The notes: generated from the letters alone by a model not told the origin. A stretch of DNA of 64,000 nt from Amycolatopsis sp. FBCC-B4732 (GCF_023008405.1 NZ_CP095376.1:2008001-2072000), one strand, 5' to 3'; positions 1-8,403 are shown, counted from the stretch's first letter. Program-made: numbers and translations.

Positions 1-192
1 GCCGACCGCTTCGTGGCCGAGGATCCGGCCGCGCTCGACCTCGGGGATGTCGCCCTTGAGGATGTGCAGGTCGGTGCCGCAGATGGTGACCGCGTCGACG
101 CGGACGATCGCGTCGGTGGGCGCGGTGATTTCCGGCTCGGCGTGGTCGGTCCAGCCGCGCCGGCCGGGGCCGTCGTACACGAGTGCCTTCAT
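1..192 (-). CDS. Zinc-dependent alcohol dehydrogenase, N-terminal part
   Basis: The first 64 codons of a medium-chain zinc alcohol dehydrogenase are visible; the rest lies beyond the window edge. The start MKALVYDGPG is typical of the family. The motif CGTD near residue 38 carries the first catalytic zinc ligand, and GHE near residue 60 carries the next ligands. The ATG at 192 is preceded by an AAGGAG ribosome site five bases away. It lies downstream of the DoxX gene on the same strand, with a strong hairpin between them. The substrate cannot be told from this fragment. Confidence 0.85.
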   Translation of the reverse strand, partial: MKALVYDGPGRRGWTDHAEPEITAPTDAIVRVDAVTICGTDLHILKGDIPEVERGRILGHEAVG

Positions 193-221
193 TTCTTCTC
201 CTTCGTCACCGGAACAGCGGA

Positions 222-251
222 ACGGGCGCCCGCCGGTCGGCGGGCGCCCGT
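222..251. terminator. Perfect GC-rich hairpin between doxX and adh
   Basis: CGGGCGCCCGCC at 223-234 and its exact complement at 239-250 flank a four-base GGTC loop, with one further A-T pair outside. No T-tract follows, as is common in high-GC actinobacteria. It sits 15 bases after the doxX stop and 30 bases before the adh start, so it may terminate or attenuate readthrough from doxX. Confidence 0.6.
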
Positions 252-265
252 GGAACGGATCGCTT

Positions 266-862
266 TCAGCGCAGCCACTTGCGGTCGCCGGCGAGCTCGG
301 CCCAGCGGCGGCCGAATCCCCACGTGTTCCCGGCCGAAGCGGCGGCCAGCGCGATGAGGATCAGCGCGTAGATGATGTGGTAGTCGACGATCGGGTTGGT
401 GGAGTGCGTCGCCTCGCCGGTGCTCATGCTCTGGGCGAGCGGCCATTCGGCGGCCCACATCATGAGCATCATCAGCGAGCCGGCCACGGCACTCAGCCGC
501 AGTCCGACGCCGGCGATCACGGCGAGGCCGATCGCGCCGAGGCCGAGCATGAACAGCCAGTCGGCCCACCAGGTGCCGGCCCAGGTGTGGAACATCGACT
601 CGAACGGGCCGACGTGGACGCCGCTCAGGAAGCCCTTGGTCGGCGAACCGCCGTTGAGCCACGCGCCCTTCGACGGGGTCGCGTAGCCGAGGCCGAACAG
701 CTTGTCCAGGAACGCCCACAGGAAGATGAACCCCGTGGCGACCCGCAGGACGGCCAGGGACTTCCCGGCGATGGTGGGTCCGGCGACGAAATCGGGGATC
801 GGCGCCGGCTCGGTGGCCCGGTGAACCGGGGTGGTCTTCTTCTCATCCGGTCGGACGGACAT
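266..862 (-). CDS. DoxX family membrane protein
   Basis: A 198-residue integral membrane protein of the DoxX/TQO-small-subunit family. The cytoplasmic N-terminus (about 35 residues) is polar. Hydrophobic segments follow near residues 40-58, 105-125, 128-145 and 160-178, as usual for DoxX. DoxX proteins are linked to quinone-dependent oxidation, and in mycobacteria to a membrane complex that detoxifies thiols and superoxide. The ATG at 862 follows GGAGG by seven bases. It is divergent from a tandem universal stress protein, and two DosR-like boxes lie between them. Confidence 0.85.
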   Translation of the reverse strand: MSVRPDEKKTTPVHRATEPAPIPDFVAGPTIAGKSLAVLRVATGFIFLWAFLDKLFGLGYATPSKGAWLNGGSPTKGFLSGVHVGPFESMFHTWAGTWWADWLFMLGLGAIGLAVIAGVGLRLSAVAGSLMMLMMWAAEWPLAQSMSTGEATHSTNPIVDYHIIYALILIALAAASAGNTWGFGRRWAELAGDRKWLR

Positions 863-923
863 GGGGAAACCTCCGTTCTTTTCGGTGCTGGGGTCAGTTT
901 CTGCCGGTACCCCGGCGGTTTCT

Positions 924-939
924 GGGGCCGAAGGTCCCC
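924..939. promoter_or_regulatory. DosR-like box, doxX/usp intergenic
   Basis: GGGGCCGAAGGTCCCC is a near-palindrome of the form GGCC-N4-GTCC. It matches the architecture of the mycobacterial DosR box (GGGAC-N4-GTCCC) and lies in the 210-base divergent region between doxX and the tandem stress protein. Similar boxes recur before other stress genes here. The function is inferred. Confidence 0.5.
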
Positions 940-984
940 GGCCGGGAGGCCCTTGGGCGCCGATCGCCGGGGACCGCGCGGGAA

Positions 985-996
985 GGACCGAAGTCC
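985..996. promoter_or_regulatory. Second DosR-like box, doxX/usp intergenic
   Basis: GGACCGAAGTCC has GGAC and GTCC half-sites separated by four bases, exactly the DosR-box spacing. It lies 77 bases upstream of the universal stress protein start and about 46 bases from the first box, a pairing typical of DosR targets. Confidence 0.5.
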
Positions 997-1072
997 TCCC
1001 GGGAGGTGGCCGAAGCCTCGTGCCGCCGGCGGCTTCGGCCGGTTGACTTCCCGGTGACGAAAGGGGAAGCGG

Positions 1073-1921
1073 ATGAGCGGCACGGAACTCGTGGTCGGCG
1101 TCGACGGTTCGGCCGGAGCCCTCGCGGCGGTCCGGTGGGCCGCGCGCGTCGCACGCGAACGGAATCTCGGCATCCGGCTGGTCCGCGCGCTGCCGGGACT
1201 GCCCGCGCCCTTCCCGAGGAACGATCCGGGGTACGAGCAGCTGCTGGAGGCGGCCACGGGGGAGAGCCGTGCCTTGCTGGCCGAGGCCCGCGACGCCGTT
1301 TCGGGTGTCCGCGTGGAGACGGTGCTGCGACCCGAGCAGCCCGCGGACGCCCTGGTGGCCGAGTCCGCCGACGCGGCGATGGTCGTGCTGGGCACGCCTG
1401 GTCTCCGGCCGCTGGGCCGGATCCTGCTCGGCTCGGTCACGGTGGCACTGTCCGCGCACGCGCGGTGCCCGGTGGCCGTGGTCCGCCCGCACGCGGGTGA
1501 GGACGAACCGCCCAGCGAGGGGCCGGTGGTGGTCGGCGTCGACGGCAGCCCGGCAAGCGAGGAGGCCATCGCGACCGCGTTCGAAGAAGCGTCCTGGCGG
1601 GGTGCCTGGCTGATCGCGGTGCACTGCCGCCGCGACGGATGGTGGGACACGGGCGAGCGGGCCGGGCAGTACGGGCACGAGCTGCTCGCCCAGCGACTGG
1701 CCGGCTGGCAGGAGAAGTACCCGGACGTACCCGTCGACCGCGAGGTCGTCGCCGGGCGCCCGGCGGAACGCCTGCTCGACTTCGCCGACCGCGCGCAGCT
1801 GCTGGTCGCCGGCAGCCGCGGCCGGGGCGGGTTCAGCGGCCTGGCCCTCGGATCGACGAGCCAGGCGCTGATGTCCTACGCGCTCTGCCCGGTCGTCGTG
1901 GCCCGGCCCCGGGCGAAGTAG
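1073..1921 (+). CDS. Tandem universal stress protein
   Basis: A 282-residue protein with two UspA domains (about residues 3-140 and 150-280). Each ends in the ATP-binding signature G-2X-G-9X-G(S/T): GTPGLRPLGRILLGS in the first and GSRGRGGFSGLALGST in the second, so both should bind ATP. Mycobacterial tandem Usps such as Rv2623 and Rv2005c belong to the DosR dormancy regulon and affect growth arrest. A GGGGAAG ribosome site precedes the ATG. It is divergent from doxX, with DosR-like boxes between, and its 3' end overlaps a small convergent gene by 46 bases. Confidence 0.92.
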   Translation: MSGTELVVGVDGSAGALAAVRWAARVARERNLGIRLVRALPGLPAPFPRNDPGYEQLLEAATGESRALLAEARDAVSGVRVETVLRPEQPADALVAESADAAMVVLGTPGLRPLGRILLGSVTVALSAHARCPVAVVRPHAGEDEPPSEGPVVVGVDGSPASEEAIATAFEEASWRGAWLIAVHCRRDGWWDTGERAGQYGHELLAQRLAGWQEKYPDVPVDREVVAGRPAERLLDFADRAQLLVAGSRGRGGFSGLALGSTSQALMSYALCPVVVARPRAK

Positions 1922-2112
1922 AGCACCGGACCCACGAAGTTCACGGCGATCACCAGGGCCCACAACCACTTCGGCCCGCGGACCCGCTCGGCGGGCCGGT
2001 GGGCCAGGTCCCACCAGGCGGCCGCGGCCAGCAGGAACTGCACGCTCGCCGCGGCCCGGATCCCCGCGCGCTGCCGGGTGTCGAGCTCACGCCACCGCTT
2101 GTGGTCACTCAT
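1876..2112 (-). CDS. Small membrane protein, phospholipase D N-terminal (PLDc_N) type
   Basis: A 78-residue protein that begins MSDHKRWREL. It has two hydrophobic stretches, at about residues 20-38 and 50-68, linked by a short basic loop (RPAERVRGPKWLW), which is the pattern of free-standing PLDc_N proteins. The ATG at 2112 is preceded by AAAGGAG seven bases upstream. It converges on the stress protein and overlaps it by 46 bases. It is divergent from the CBS-domain operon, with DosR-like sequences between. No enzymatic function is implied. Confidence 0.75.
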   Translation of the reverse strand: MSDHKRWRELDTRQRAGIRAAASVQFLLAAAAWWDLAHRPAERVRGPKWLWALVIAVNFVGPVLYFARGRATTTGQSA

Positions 2113-2167
2113 CGGACTGCTCCTTTCCTCGGTCCTCCAGCCAAGGGCGGCCGAGGCCACGGGCAAA

Positions 2168-2202
2168 GGGGCGAAAGACCTCTCGCCCGGGGACCGTCGC
2201 CC
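2168..2202. promoter_or_regulatory. Pair of DosR-like boxes before the CBS operon
   Basis: GGGGCGAAAGACCT at 2168-2181 and GGGGACCGTCGCCC at 2189-2202 both show a GGG-rich half-site, four bases, and a CC half-site. They lie 62-96 bases upstream of the CBS-BON start, within the divergent intergenic region. Each is less perfect than the boxes near 990 and 18580. Confidence 0.4.
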
Positions 2203-2263
2203 GCGGCGGGCGGCGGCACCGCGTTCCTAGTGTGCGGTCGAAGCCCTTAGACGGAGGTGTGCC

Positions 2264-2926
2264 ATGCGCGGTCCGCTGGTGTCCGACCTGATGACCCGGC
2301 CGGTCGTGACCGCCGCGCCCGGGACGTCCTTCAAGGAGCTGGTCTCGTTGCTGGCCGACCACGGCATCGCGTCGATCCCCGTGGTCGACGAGCACCGGCG
2401 CCCGGTCGGCGTCGTCGGCGAGAGCGATCTGCTGGCCCGCCACGGCCGGGATGCGCACCGGCCGCAGCCGGTGTTCCGCAAGCGCCGGGTGTGGACCAAG
2501 GCCCAGGGCCTGAGCGCGCGAGAGCTGATGACCCGGCGCGTGCCCACGGTGGGCAAGGACGAGCCGGCGGCCGGCGCGGCCCGTCGGCTGGTAGAGGCGG
2601 ACCTGCGCTGCCTCTACGTCGTCGACGGTGCCGGCCACCTGGTCGGCGTTCTCGCCCGGCGCGACGTCCTGCGCGCTTTCCTGCGGCCGGACGACGAGAT
2701 CAAGGAGACCGTGGAGCGGGAGGTGCTGCAGCGCTCCATCTGGGCGGACCCGTCGACGGTGGCCGTGCAGGTCGTCGACGGTGTCGTGACCCTGAGCGGG
2801 GTGATCGACCGGCGCAGCGAGGTGGAGCGCGCCGAGTGGCTGACGGGGGCGGTACCCGGGGTGGTCGCGGTGCGCAACCGCATGAAGTACACCCAAGACG
2901 ACGGCGCGGCCGTCGAGCCGCGCTGA
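2264..2926 (+). CDS. CBS-pair and BON domain protein
   Basis: A 220-residue protein. Two CBS motifs occupy about residues 1-60 and 85-140; each begins with the LMTR element. A BON domain follows at about 145-212. CBS pairs sense adenosyl nucleotides, and BON domains bind membranes or surfaces. The closest characterised relative by domain content is the hypoxic response protein Hrp1 (Rv2626c) of the DosR regulon, which lacks the BON part. It is the first gene of a tight five-gene operon, with only 13 bases to the next start, so it may couple energy state to the sulfur functions downstream. Confidence 0.9.
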   Translation: MRGPLVSDLMTRPVVTAAPGTSFKELVSLLADHGIASIPVVDEHRRPVGVVGESDLLARHGRDAHRPQPVFRKRRVWTKAQGLSARELMTRRVPTVGKDEPAAGAARRLVEADLRCLYVVDGAGHLVGVLARRDVLRAFLRPDDEIKETVEREVLQRSIWADPSTVAVQVVDGVVTLSGVIDRRSEVERAEWLTGAVPGVVAVRNRMKYTQDDGAAVEPR

Positions 2927-2939
2927 CGGGAGCGAAGTG

Positions 2940-4184
2940 ATGAAACGCATCGTGATCCTCGGTGGTGGAACCGGTGGGACCCTCGCGGCGAACCGCCTGC
3001 ACCGTGCTTACGGCGACGGCGCGCGGATCGTGGTCGTCGACCGGGACGACGACCACGTGTACCAGCCCGGGCTGCTGTTCGTGCCGTTCGGCATGGCCGA
3101 CGCCGATGACCTCGTGCGCTCGCGCCCGCGGCAGCTGGCCGACGGGATCGGTTACCACCGCGGCGAAGTCGAACGCGTCGACCTCGAGGCCGACCGCGTC
3201 CACCTGGCCGACGGCACCGAGCTCGGCTACGACGCACTCGTGATCGCGACCGGCGCCCGGCTGATGCCGGAGGAGACCGAAGGGCTCACCGGCCCGGGCT
3301 GTCGCGGGCACGTCGACACGTTCTACGACCTCGACGGTGCCGTCGGCCTGGCGTCGGCGCTCGCGGCGTTCGACGGCGGCAAACTGGTGGTGAACGTCAT
3401 CGACCTGCCGGTCAAGTGCCCGGTCGCGCCGCTCGAGTTCTGCTTCCTGGCCGACTGGTTCTTCACCGAACGCGGCATCCGCGACCGGGTCGAGCTGACG
3501 TACGTGACGCCGCTGGACGCCGCGTTCACCAAGCCCGTGGCCGCGCGGACGCTCGAAGGGATCCTGGAAGCGAAGGGCGTCGAACTGGTCACCGAGTTCA
3601 CCACCGGCGAGGTGGACGGAGCCGACGGCAGGCTGGTGTCCTTCGACGGCCGTGAGGTCGCCTTCGACCAGGCGGTGGTCGTCCCCCTGCACGGCGGAGC
3701 GTCCTATGTGGACCGGTCACCGGGCCTGGGTGACGAACTCGGGTTCGTCCGCGCCGACGAGCACACCCTGCGTTCCCAGGTGAAGGACAACATCTTCGTC
3801 CTCGGGGACGCCGCATCGGTGCCGACGTCCAAGGCCGGCTCGGTCACGCACTTCGAGGGGGAGGTGCTGGCCCGCAACGTGGGGCAGTTCCTGGACGGCA
3901 GGCCGCTCGACGCGAGCTTCGACGGGCACACGAACTGCTTCATCGAGAGCGGCTTCGGCAAGGCGCTGCTCATCGACTTCAACTACGACACCGAACCGCT
4001 GCCCGGGCACTACCCGGCGGACGCGGGGCTGCCGCTGCTCAAGGAGTCGCGGCTCAACCACCTCGGGAAGCTGATGTTCTCGTGGCTCTACTGGCACAGC
4101 CTGCTCCCCGGCCGGGACCTGCCCGGCGTGTCGAGCGCGATGCCGCGCGCGGGCAAGCGCTTCCCGGAAGCCGCGCGACGATAG
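2940..4184 (+). CDS. Sulfide:quinone oxidoreductase-like flavoprotein
   Basis: A 414-residue FAD protein beginning MKRIVILGGGTGGTLAANRL, a Rossmann dinucleotide-binding motif. A second FAD contact, FVLGDAASVP, lies near residue 285. Cysteines in VKCPVAPLEFC near residue 160 and in NCFIESGFGKAL near residue 330 match the two positions that make the redox disulfide or persulfide of sulfide:quinone oxidoreductases. It should oxidise sulfide to sulfane sulfur and reduce membrane quinone. The ATG at 2940 follows GGGAG. The sulfur-carrier genes just downstream support the call. Confidence 0.85.
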   Translation: MKRIVILGGGTGGTLAANRLHRAYGDGARIVVVDRDDDHVYQPGLLFVPFGMADADDLVRSRPRQLADGIGYHRGEVERVDLEADRVHLADGTELGYDALVIATGARLMPEETEGLTGPGCRGHVDTFYDLDGAVGLASALAAFDGGKLVVNVIDLPVKCPVAPLEFCFLADWFFTERGIRDRVELTYVTPLDAAFTKPVAARTLEGILEAKGVELVTEFTTGEVDGADGRLVSFDGREVAFDQAVVVPLHGGASYVDRSPGLGDELGFVRADEHTLRSQVKDNIFVLGDAASVPTSKAGSVTHFEGEVLARNVGQFLDGRPLDASFDGHTNCFIESGFGKALLIDFNYDTEPLPGHYPADAGLPLLKESRLNHLGKLMFSWLYWHSLLPGRDLPGVSSAMPRAGKRFPEAARR

Positions 4185-4191
4185 GAGAACC

Positions 4192-4509
4192 ATGTCCACG
4201 AAGGTCTACGCGGGTACCGAGGTGCCCGTGAACGAAGAGGGGTTCTTCACCGATCCCGCTCTCTGGCGCGAGGAAATGGCGCCGGCGATCGCCGCCGACG
4301 CCGGCGTCGGCGAGCTGGGCGAACGGCACTGGCAGGTGCTGAAGTTCGTCCGCGCCGAGTTCGCCGAGAAGGGTACCGGCCCGACGGTCCGCGTCCTCGG
4401 CAAGACGTCCGGGGTGCCGGTCAAGGAGCTCTACCAGCTGTTCCCGAAGGGGCCGGCCAAGCTCGCGGCCCGCATCGCCGGGATCCCCAAGCCGCGCGGC
4501 TGCATCTGA
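4192..4509 (+). CDS. TusE/DsrC-like sulfur carrier
   Basis: A 105-residue protein with the DsrC/TusE fold signature (RHWQVLKFVR, GPTVRVLGKTSGVPVKELYQ, FPKGPAKLA). It ends GIPKPRGCI, so the penultimate cysteine (CysA) that accepts persulfide is present. The second cysteine of true DsrC, in the segment GACK, is replaced by Ala-Ala-Arg here. The protein should therefore relay sulfur as a persulfide, like TusE, rather than form the intramolecular trisulfide used in sulfite reduction. It starts 7 bases after the SQR stop. Confidence 0.88.
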   Translation: MSTKVYAGTEVPVNEEGFFTDPALWREEMAPAIAADAGVGELGERHWQVLKFVRAEFAEKGTGPTVRVLGKTSGVPVKELYQLFPKGPAKLAARIAGIPKPRGCI

Positions 4510-4523
4510 GACAGGAGCACATC

Positions 4524-4991
4524 GTGACCGAGAAGATCGAAAAGATCTCCATCATCGTGTCGAAGGGCTCCCTCGAAGGGATCTACCCGGCGCTGATCAT
4601 GGCGAACGGCGCTCGGGCCGAGGGCATCGAGGCGAACCTGTTCTTCACCTTCTTCGGCCTGGACGCGATCCACAAAGCCCGCCACGAGCACATCAAACTC
4701 GCCACGGTCGGCAACCCCGGCCTGCACCTGGCGACGTGGGCGGGCGGCCTGCCCGGCTTGTCGTCGGTGATGACGCACTACCTGGCGCGCAAGATGGACG
4801 CGCTGGACATCCCGCCGATCCCGGAGTTCGTCGAAATGATCGCCGACACCGGTGCGGGGCTCTACGCGTGCCAGGCGTCGGTGGACCTGTTCGGGATGGC
4901 GAAGTCCGACTTCATCGACCAGGTGAACGGCATCATCACCGTCGGCGAGTTCTACGACCTCGCGGCGGGCGGTCAGATCATCTTCACCTGA
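4524..4991 (+). CDS. DsrE/DsrF-like sulfur-transfer protein
   Basis: A 155-residue protein of the DsrE2 type, starting with GTG. It begins KISIIVSKGSLEGIYPALIMANGA, the usual first beta strand and helix. The cysteine in GAGLYACQASVDLFG near residue 113 is at the conserved active-site position that carries persulfide. It has hydrophobic faces that suit membrane association near SQR. It lies 14 bases downstream of the TusE/DsrC-like gene. The inferred path is sulfide to SQR persulfide, then to DsrE and then to the carrier. Confidence 0.88.
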   Translation: MTEKIEKISIIVSKGSLEGIYPALIMANGARAEGIEANLFFTFFGLDAIHKARHEHIKLATVGNPGLHLATWAGGLPGLSSVMTHYLARKMDALDIPPIPEFVEMIADTGAGLYACQASVDLFGMAKSDFIDQVNGIITVGEFYDLAAGGQIIFT

Positions 4992-5019
4992 AGGTCACCA
5001 CTGCGGGAAGGGACGACCC

Positions 5020-6654
5020 ATGCTCCAGCTGTCTCGGGCGGCCGCCGCGGTCACGGTGGCGGCCGCGCTGTCCTTGGGCGTGCCGGCCGGTCCGGTGTTC
5101 GCCGGGGAAGGGCCCACGCCCAGTTCGCCGGCGCCTTCGAAGTCCGCTGTGGCGGCCACGTCGGTGCCCGCGTCCGCGCCGGACGAGCCCGACCTGCGGC
5201 TCACGGTGGTGCTCGATCGGACCTCCTACGGTGCCGGCGATCCGGTCGTCGCCAGTGCGACGGTGGCGAACGCGGGAAGCGCCACCGCGAACGGCGTGCG
5301 GCTGGCCGACACCGGCACCCTGTCGGCGCACTCCTGGGACGGCTTCCCCGGCCGGGAGTTTTCCCTCACACCGGGGCAGACGGCCGAGGGCACGGCTTTC
5401 GCCTGGATCGAGGACCTCGGTGCGGGCGTGGTGCGGTTGACCGTCGAAGTCACCTCCGCCGAACCCGACGCGAACCCCGCCGACAACTCCGTCACGGTGA
5501 CGGCCCCGATCACGGTGGTGCGAGGAGGCTTCACGGGCACCGCCTACGGCGACGTCAACCGCAACCACCAGCCGGACCCGGGTGAGGCGCTCGCCGGCCT
5601 GCGCGTCCACGCCTGGGGCTCGCCGCCGGGCTGGTCCGCCGACGCGGTGACCGACAGCGAGGGCCGTTTCGCCTTCCACGACCTGCTCGCCGGTTCCTGG
5701 TCGGTCTCCGCGCCTTCCTCCGAGTGGACCTTCGACGTCGTTCCCGTCACGGTGGACGGCATCGGCGAACCCGACGTGGTGGTGCGGGGCGCGTACGACA
5801 TCACCGGGTGGCTGACCGGCTCCGCGCGGTTTTCGGCGCTCACGTACGCCGCGGGCGACACCGCCCGGATGACCGTCACGGTGGTCAACCGCGGCCGGGG
5901 CCCGGTGCCCGGCCTGACCGCGAACTGCTGGGCGAGCAACGGCGCGCCGGTCGACCGGGGCGAGCTCGACCCGGCCGGCCCCGGAGCGACGATCCCGGCC
6001 GCGTCGTCGCGGGACTTCGAGGTTTCGGTCCCGGTCGACGCGGAAGCGCTGACCGCCGGGTACCTGGACGGACACTGCTGGATCGGGCCGCCCGACTGGT
6101 ACGCCATGGTGCAGGTGGTGGCGACGGCCCGAGTGCCCGGCGCTCGCGCGTCGAAGGTGGTCGGCGACCTCGTCACGCCCGACTTCCAGTGCGGGTGCAC
6201 CGTGCGGTTCAAGGCGGTCCCGGGAGTCAAGGTGTACCTGCGCGACCAGGTCAGCGCGGCGATCGTGGCACGCGCGGTGGCCGACGCGAACGGGCTCTTC
6301 GCGTTCTCCGACCTCCCCGCCGACCGCTACGACCTCGGCTTGGTGGGCCCGTGGCGGGGCTACTACGGCGATCCGCCGATCTTCCTGGTCCGCGGCGGGG
6401 ACGACGGGACCGGCCGGCCGCAGCTCGTCGTGGTGCGGCCCGGACCCGACCAGCCCGACCCGGACCCGGCGCCCGTGGTGAACCGCCCTCCCGGCGACGC
6501 GGCTCAGCCGGTCTCGCCCGCGGCCACGGTGCGTCCCGCGACCGGCGACCTCGCCGCGACGGGTGTGGGTGTCGGCTGGCTCGCCCTGGGTGGGTCGGTG
6601 ACCTTCACCGCCGGCCTGGCCATGGTGTTCGGCAGCCGCCGTCGCCGGATGTGA
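5020..6654 (+). CDS. Sortase-anchored surface protein with SdrD-B-like domains
   Basis: A 544-residue secreted protein. A signal peptide occupies residues 1-29 with likely cleavage after PVFA. A CARDB/DUF11-like beta domain spans about 45-150. An SdrD B-like repeat with the calcium-type motif GDVNRNHQPDPGE follows at about 172-250. A further beta domain lies at 260-370, then a second carboxypeptidase-regulatory-like repeat at about 390-460. The C-terminus has a Pro-rich spacer, the class E sortase signal LAATG at residue 511, a hydrophobic helix and the tail RRRR. It is the last gene of the sulfur operon (28-base gap), an unexpected place for a cell-wall protein. Confidence 0.88.
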   Translation: MLQLSRAAAAVTVAAALSLGVPAGPVFAGEGPTPSSPAPSKSAVAATSVPASAPDEPDLRLTVVLDRTSYGAGDPVVASATVANAGSATANGVRLADTGTLSAHSWDGFPGREFSLTPGQTAEGTAFAWIEDLGAGVVRLTVEVTSAEPDANPADNSVTVTAPITVVRGGFTGTAYGDVNRNHQPDPGEALAGLRVHAWGSPPGWSADAVTDSEGRFAFHDLLAGSWSVSAPSSEWTFDVVPVTVDGIGEPDVVVRGAYDITGWLTGSARFSALTYAAGDTARMTVTVVNRGRGPVPGLTANCWASNGAPVDRGELDPAGPGATIPAASSRDFEVSVPVDAEALTAGYLDGHCWIGPPDWYAMVQVVATARVPGARASKVVGDLVTPDFQCGCTVRFKAVPGVKVYLRDQVSAAIVARAVADANGLFAFSDLPADRYDLGLVGPWRGYYGDPPIFLVRGGDDGTGRPQLVVVRPGPDQPDPDPAPVVNRPPGDAAQPVSPAATVRPATGDLAATGVGVGWLALGGSVTFTAGLAMVFGSRRRRM

Positions 6655-6754
6655 GGGTCGGTGGGAAACAGCTAACCGGCGGGTGATCGTGGTCTTACGT
6701 CCGGGAAACCTCGGCGCGCTTCCCTGATCGTCACCACCACGACAGGGAGGCGAC

Positions 6755-7114
6755 GTGACGAGCACCTACGAGCTGATCGGCGGCCAGGAAGCGCTGGCCG
6801 CCGTGGTCGGCGACTTCTACGAACGCGTCCTCGCCGACGCAGAACTGGCCGCGTTCTTCAGGGGTACGAACATGTCCCGGCTCAAGGGCAGGCAGGTGGA
6901 GTTCTTCGCCGCCGCGCTCGGCGGGCCCGACGAGTACCGCGGCCGGTCCATGAAGGACGTGCACCGCGGGCGCGGTATCGGCCGGCACCACTTCGACCTC
7001 GTGGCGAAGTACCTGACCGATGCCCTGCTCGCCGCCGGTGTGCCGGAAGAGACCGCGGAGAGCATCATCGGCGCCGTCGCCCCGTTGTCCGCGGACATCG
7101 TTTCCCCGGACTGA
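6755..7114 (+). CDS. Truncated haemoglobin, group I-like
   Basis: A 119-residue 2-over-2 globin starting with GTG. It shows the early Phe-Tyr pair in [19 protein letters not shown] and the proximal histidine in [10 protein letters not shown] near residue 72. [14 protein letters not shown] forms the G helix. Family members bind O2 or NO and detoxify nitric oxide. An AGGGAGG ribosome site precedes the start. Its placement among dormancy genes fits a role in NO or low-oxygen stress. A weak GGTC-N4-GTCC sequence at 6691-6702 is not a convincing box. Confidence 0.9.
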   Translation: MTSTYELIGGQEALAAVVGDFYERVLADAELAAFFRGTNMSRLKGRQVEFFAAALGGPDEYRGRSMKDVHRGRGIGRHHFDLVAKYLTDALLAAGVPEETAESIIGAVAPLSADIVSPD

Positions 7115-7121
7115 TGGGAAC

Positions 7122-7156
7122 GGGTGCCCGCCGGGCCGCACCACCGGCAGGCACCC
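7122..7156. terminator. Hairpin between haemoglobin and GAPDH genes
   Basis: GGGTGCCCGCCGG at 7122-7134 pairs with CCGGCAGGCACCC at 7144-7156 in 12 of 13 positions, around a nine-base loop. It starts 8 bases after the haemoglobin stop and lies between two convergent genes, so it may serve both. Confidence 0.6.
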
Positions 7157-7238
7157 GAGGCCGCCGGCCTCGCGCGTGGCAAGTTGCCTTGGGGCGCACT
7201 GCCGGACCGCGGCCGACGAATGGGGGCGCCCGGAGCCG

Positions 7239-8252
7239 TCAGCCGAGCGAGCGTCCGATGAGCTCGACCAGTTCGACCGTGCGGGTCGCGTAGCCCCACT
7301 CGTTGTCGTACCAGCCGAAGACCTTCGCGAGGTGCGAGTCGGCCTTCGTCAGCTCGGCGTCGAACACGCACGACGCCGGGTCGCCGATGATGTCGCGGGA
7401 AACCACCGGGGCTTCGGTGTAGCGGAGGATTCCCTTGAGGTCGCCGTCGGCGGCCTCGGCGAACGCGTGGTTGACCTGCTCCGCGGTGACCGGGCGCTCG
7501 AGCTCGACCGTCAGGTCGGTCAGCGAACCGTCCTCGACCGGGACCCGCACGGCGACGCCGTCGAGCTTGCCGGCGAGGGCCGGCAGGACGAGGCCGATCG
7601 CCTTCGCGGCGCCGGTGCTGGTGGGCACCACGTTGACCGCCGCCGACCGCGCGCGGCGCGGGTCCTTGTGCGGGCGGTCAAGCAGGGCTTGGTCGCCGGT
7701 GTAGCTGTGGATGGTGGTGAGCAGGCCGCGGCGGATGCCGAACGCGGAGTGCAGCACCTTCACCATCGGCGCGACGCAGTTCGTCGTGCAGGAGGCGTTC
7801 GAGATGACGTGGTGCTTCGCGGGGTCGTAGTCGTCCTCGTTCACCCCGAGCACGATCGTCGCGTCGACGTCCTTCCCGGGCGCGGAGATCACGACCTTCT
7901 TGGCGCCCGCGGCCAGGTGCGCGCCGGCGGCCGCACGGGTGCGGAACTTGCCGGTCGACTCGACGACGACGTCGACGCCGTACTCGCCCCACGGCAGCTC
8001 GGCCGGCTCGGCTTTCGCGCCCACCTGGATCAGGTGGTCCCCGACGCGCAGCGCTTCGCCGTCCACGACCTCGACGGGGATGCGCAGCCGCCCGTAGGTG
8101 GAGTCGTACGCGAGCAGGTGCGCCAGCATCTCCGGCGACGTGACGTCGTTGACCGCGACCACTTCGATCGGGCTGTCCGGCGTTTCCAGCACGCACCGGA
8201 GGATGTCGCGCCCGATCCGCCCGAAGCCGTTGATCCCGAGCCGTACCGTCAT
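7239..8252 (-). CDS. gap: Glyceraldehyde-3-phosphate dehydrogenase, type I
   Basis: A 337-residue GAPDH. It begins MTVRLGINGFGRIGRDILR, the NAD-binding Rossmann motif. The catalytic cysteine is in SNASCTTNC near residue 155, and the C-terminus has WYDNEWGYA. It converts glyceraldehyde 3-phosphate to 1,3-bisphosphoglycerate in glycolysis. It stands alone, without pgk or tpi, so it is probably an accessory copy rather than the central glycolytic operon gene. It is divergent from a single-domain universal stress protein, with a DosR-like sequence between, which suggests induction under low oxygen. Confidence 0.95.
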   Translation of the reverse strand: MTVRLGINGFGRIGRDILRCVLETPDSPIEVVAVNDVTSPEMLAHLLAYDSTYGRLRIPVEVVDGEALRVGDHLIQVGAKAEPAELPWGEYGVDVVVESTGKFRTRAAAGAHLAAGAKKVVISAPGKDVDATIVLGVNEDDYDPAKHHVISNASCTTNCVAPMVKVLHSAFGIRRGLLTTIHSYTGDQALLDRPHKDPRRARSAAVNVVPTSTGAAKAIGLVLPALAGKLDGVAVRVPVEDGSLTDLTVELERPVTAEQVNHAFAEAADGDLKGILRYTEAPVVSRDIIGDPASCVFDAELTKADSHLAKVFGWYDNEWGYATRTVELVELIGRSLG

Positions 8253-8315
8253 CTGCTTCTCCCTGTCGTCGAGGCGTCTTCAGTGATGGTTCGGCACCCG
8301 CGGTCCCCGCTCGTA

Positions 8316-8329
8316 GGGCACTTGGTCCT
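8316..8329. promoter_or_regulatory. Weak DosR-like box, gap/usp intergenic
   Basis: GGGCACTTGGTCCT keeps the outer GGG and GTCC elements of the DosR-box layout, but the left half is GGGCA rather than GGGAC. It lies in the divergent region, 75 bases before the stress protein start. Confidence 0.3.
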
Positions 8330-8403
8330 CGCAGGTCGGGCAGAACGGCAGCTTCGCCCGGCGAGCGGGGGGCGTTGGCTGGTGGGTGGAAAGGAGTGTC
8401 GCC

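Noticed and set aside
6691..6702. GGTCTTACGTCC before the haemoglobin gene as a DosR-like box
   Set aside because: The left half is GGTC rather than GGAC or GGCC, so it breaks the symmetry seen in the other boxes.
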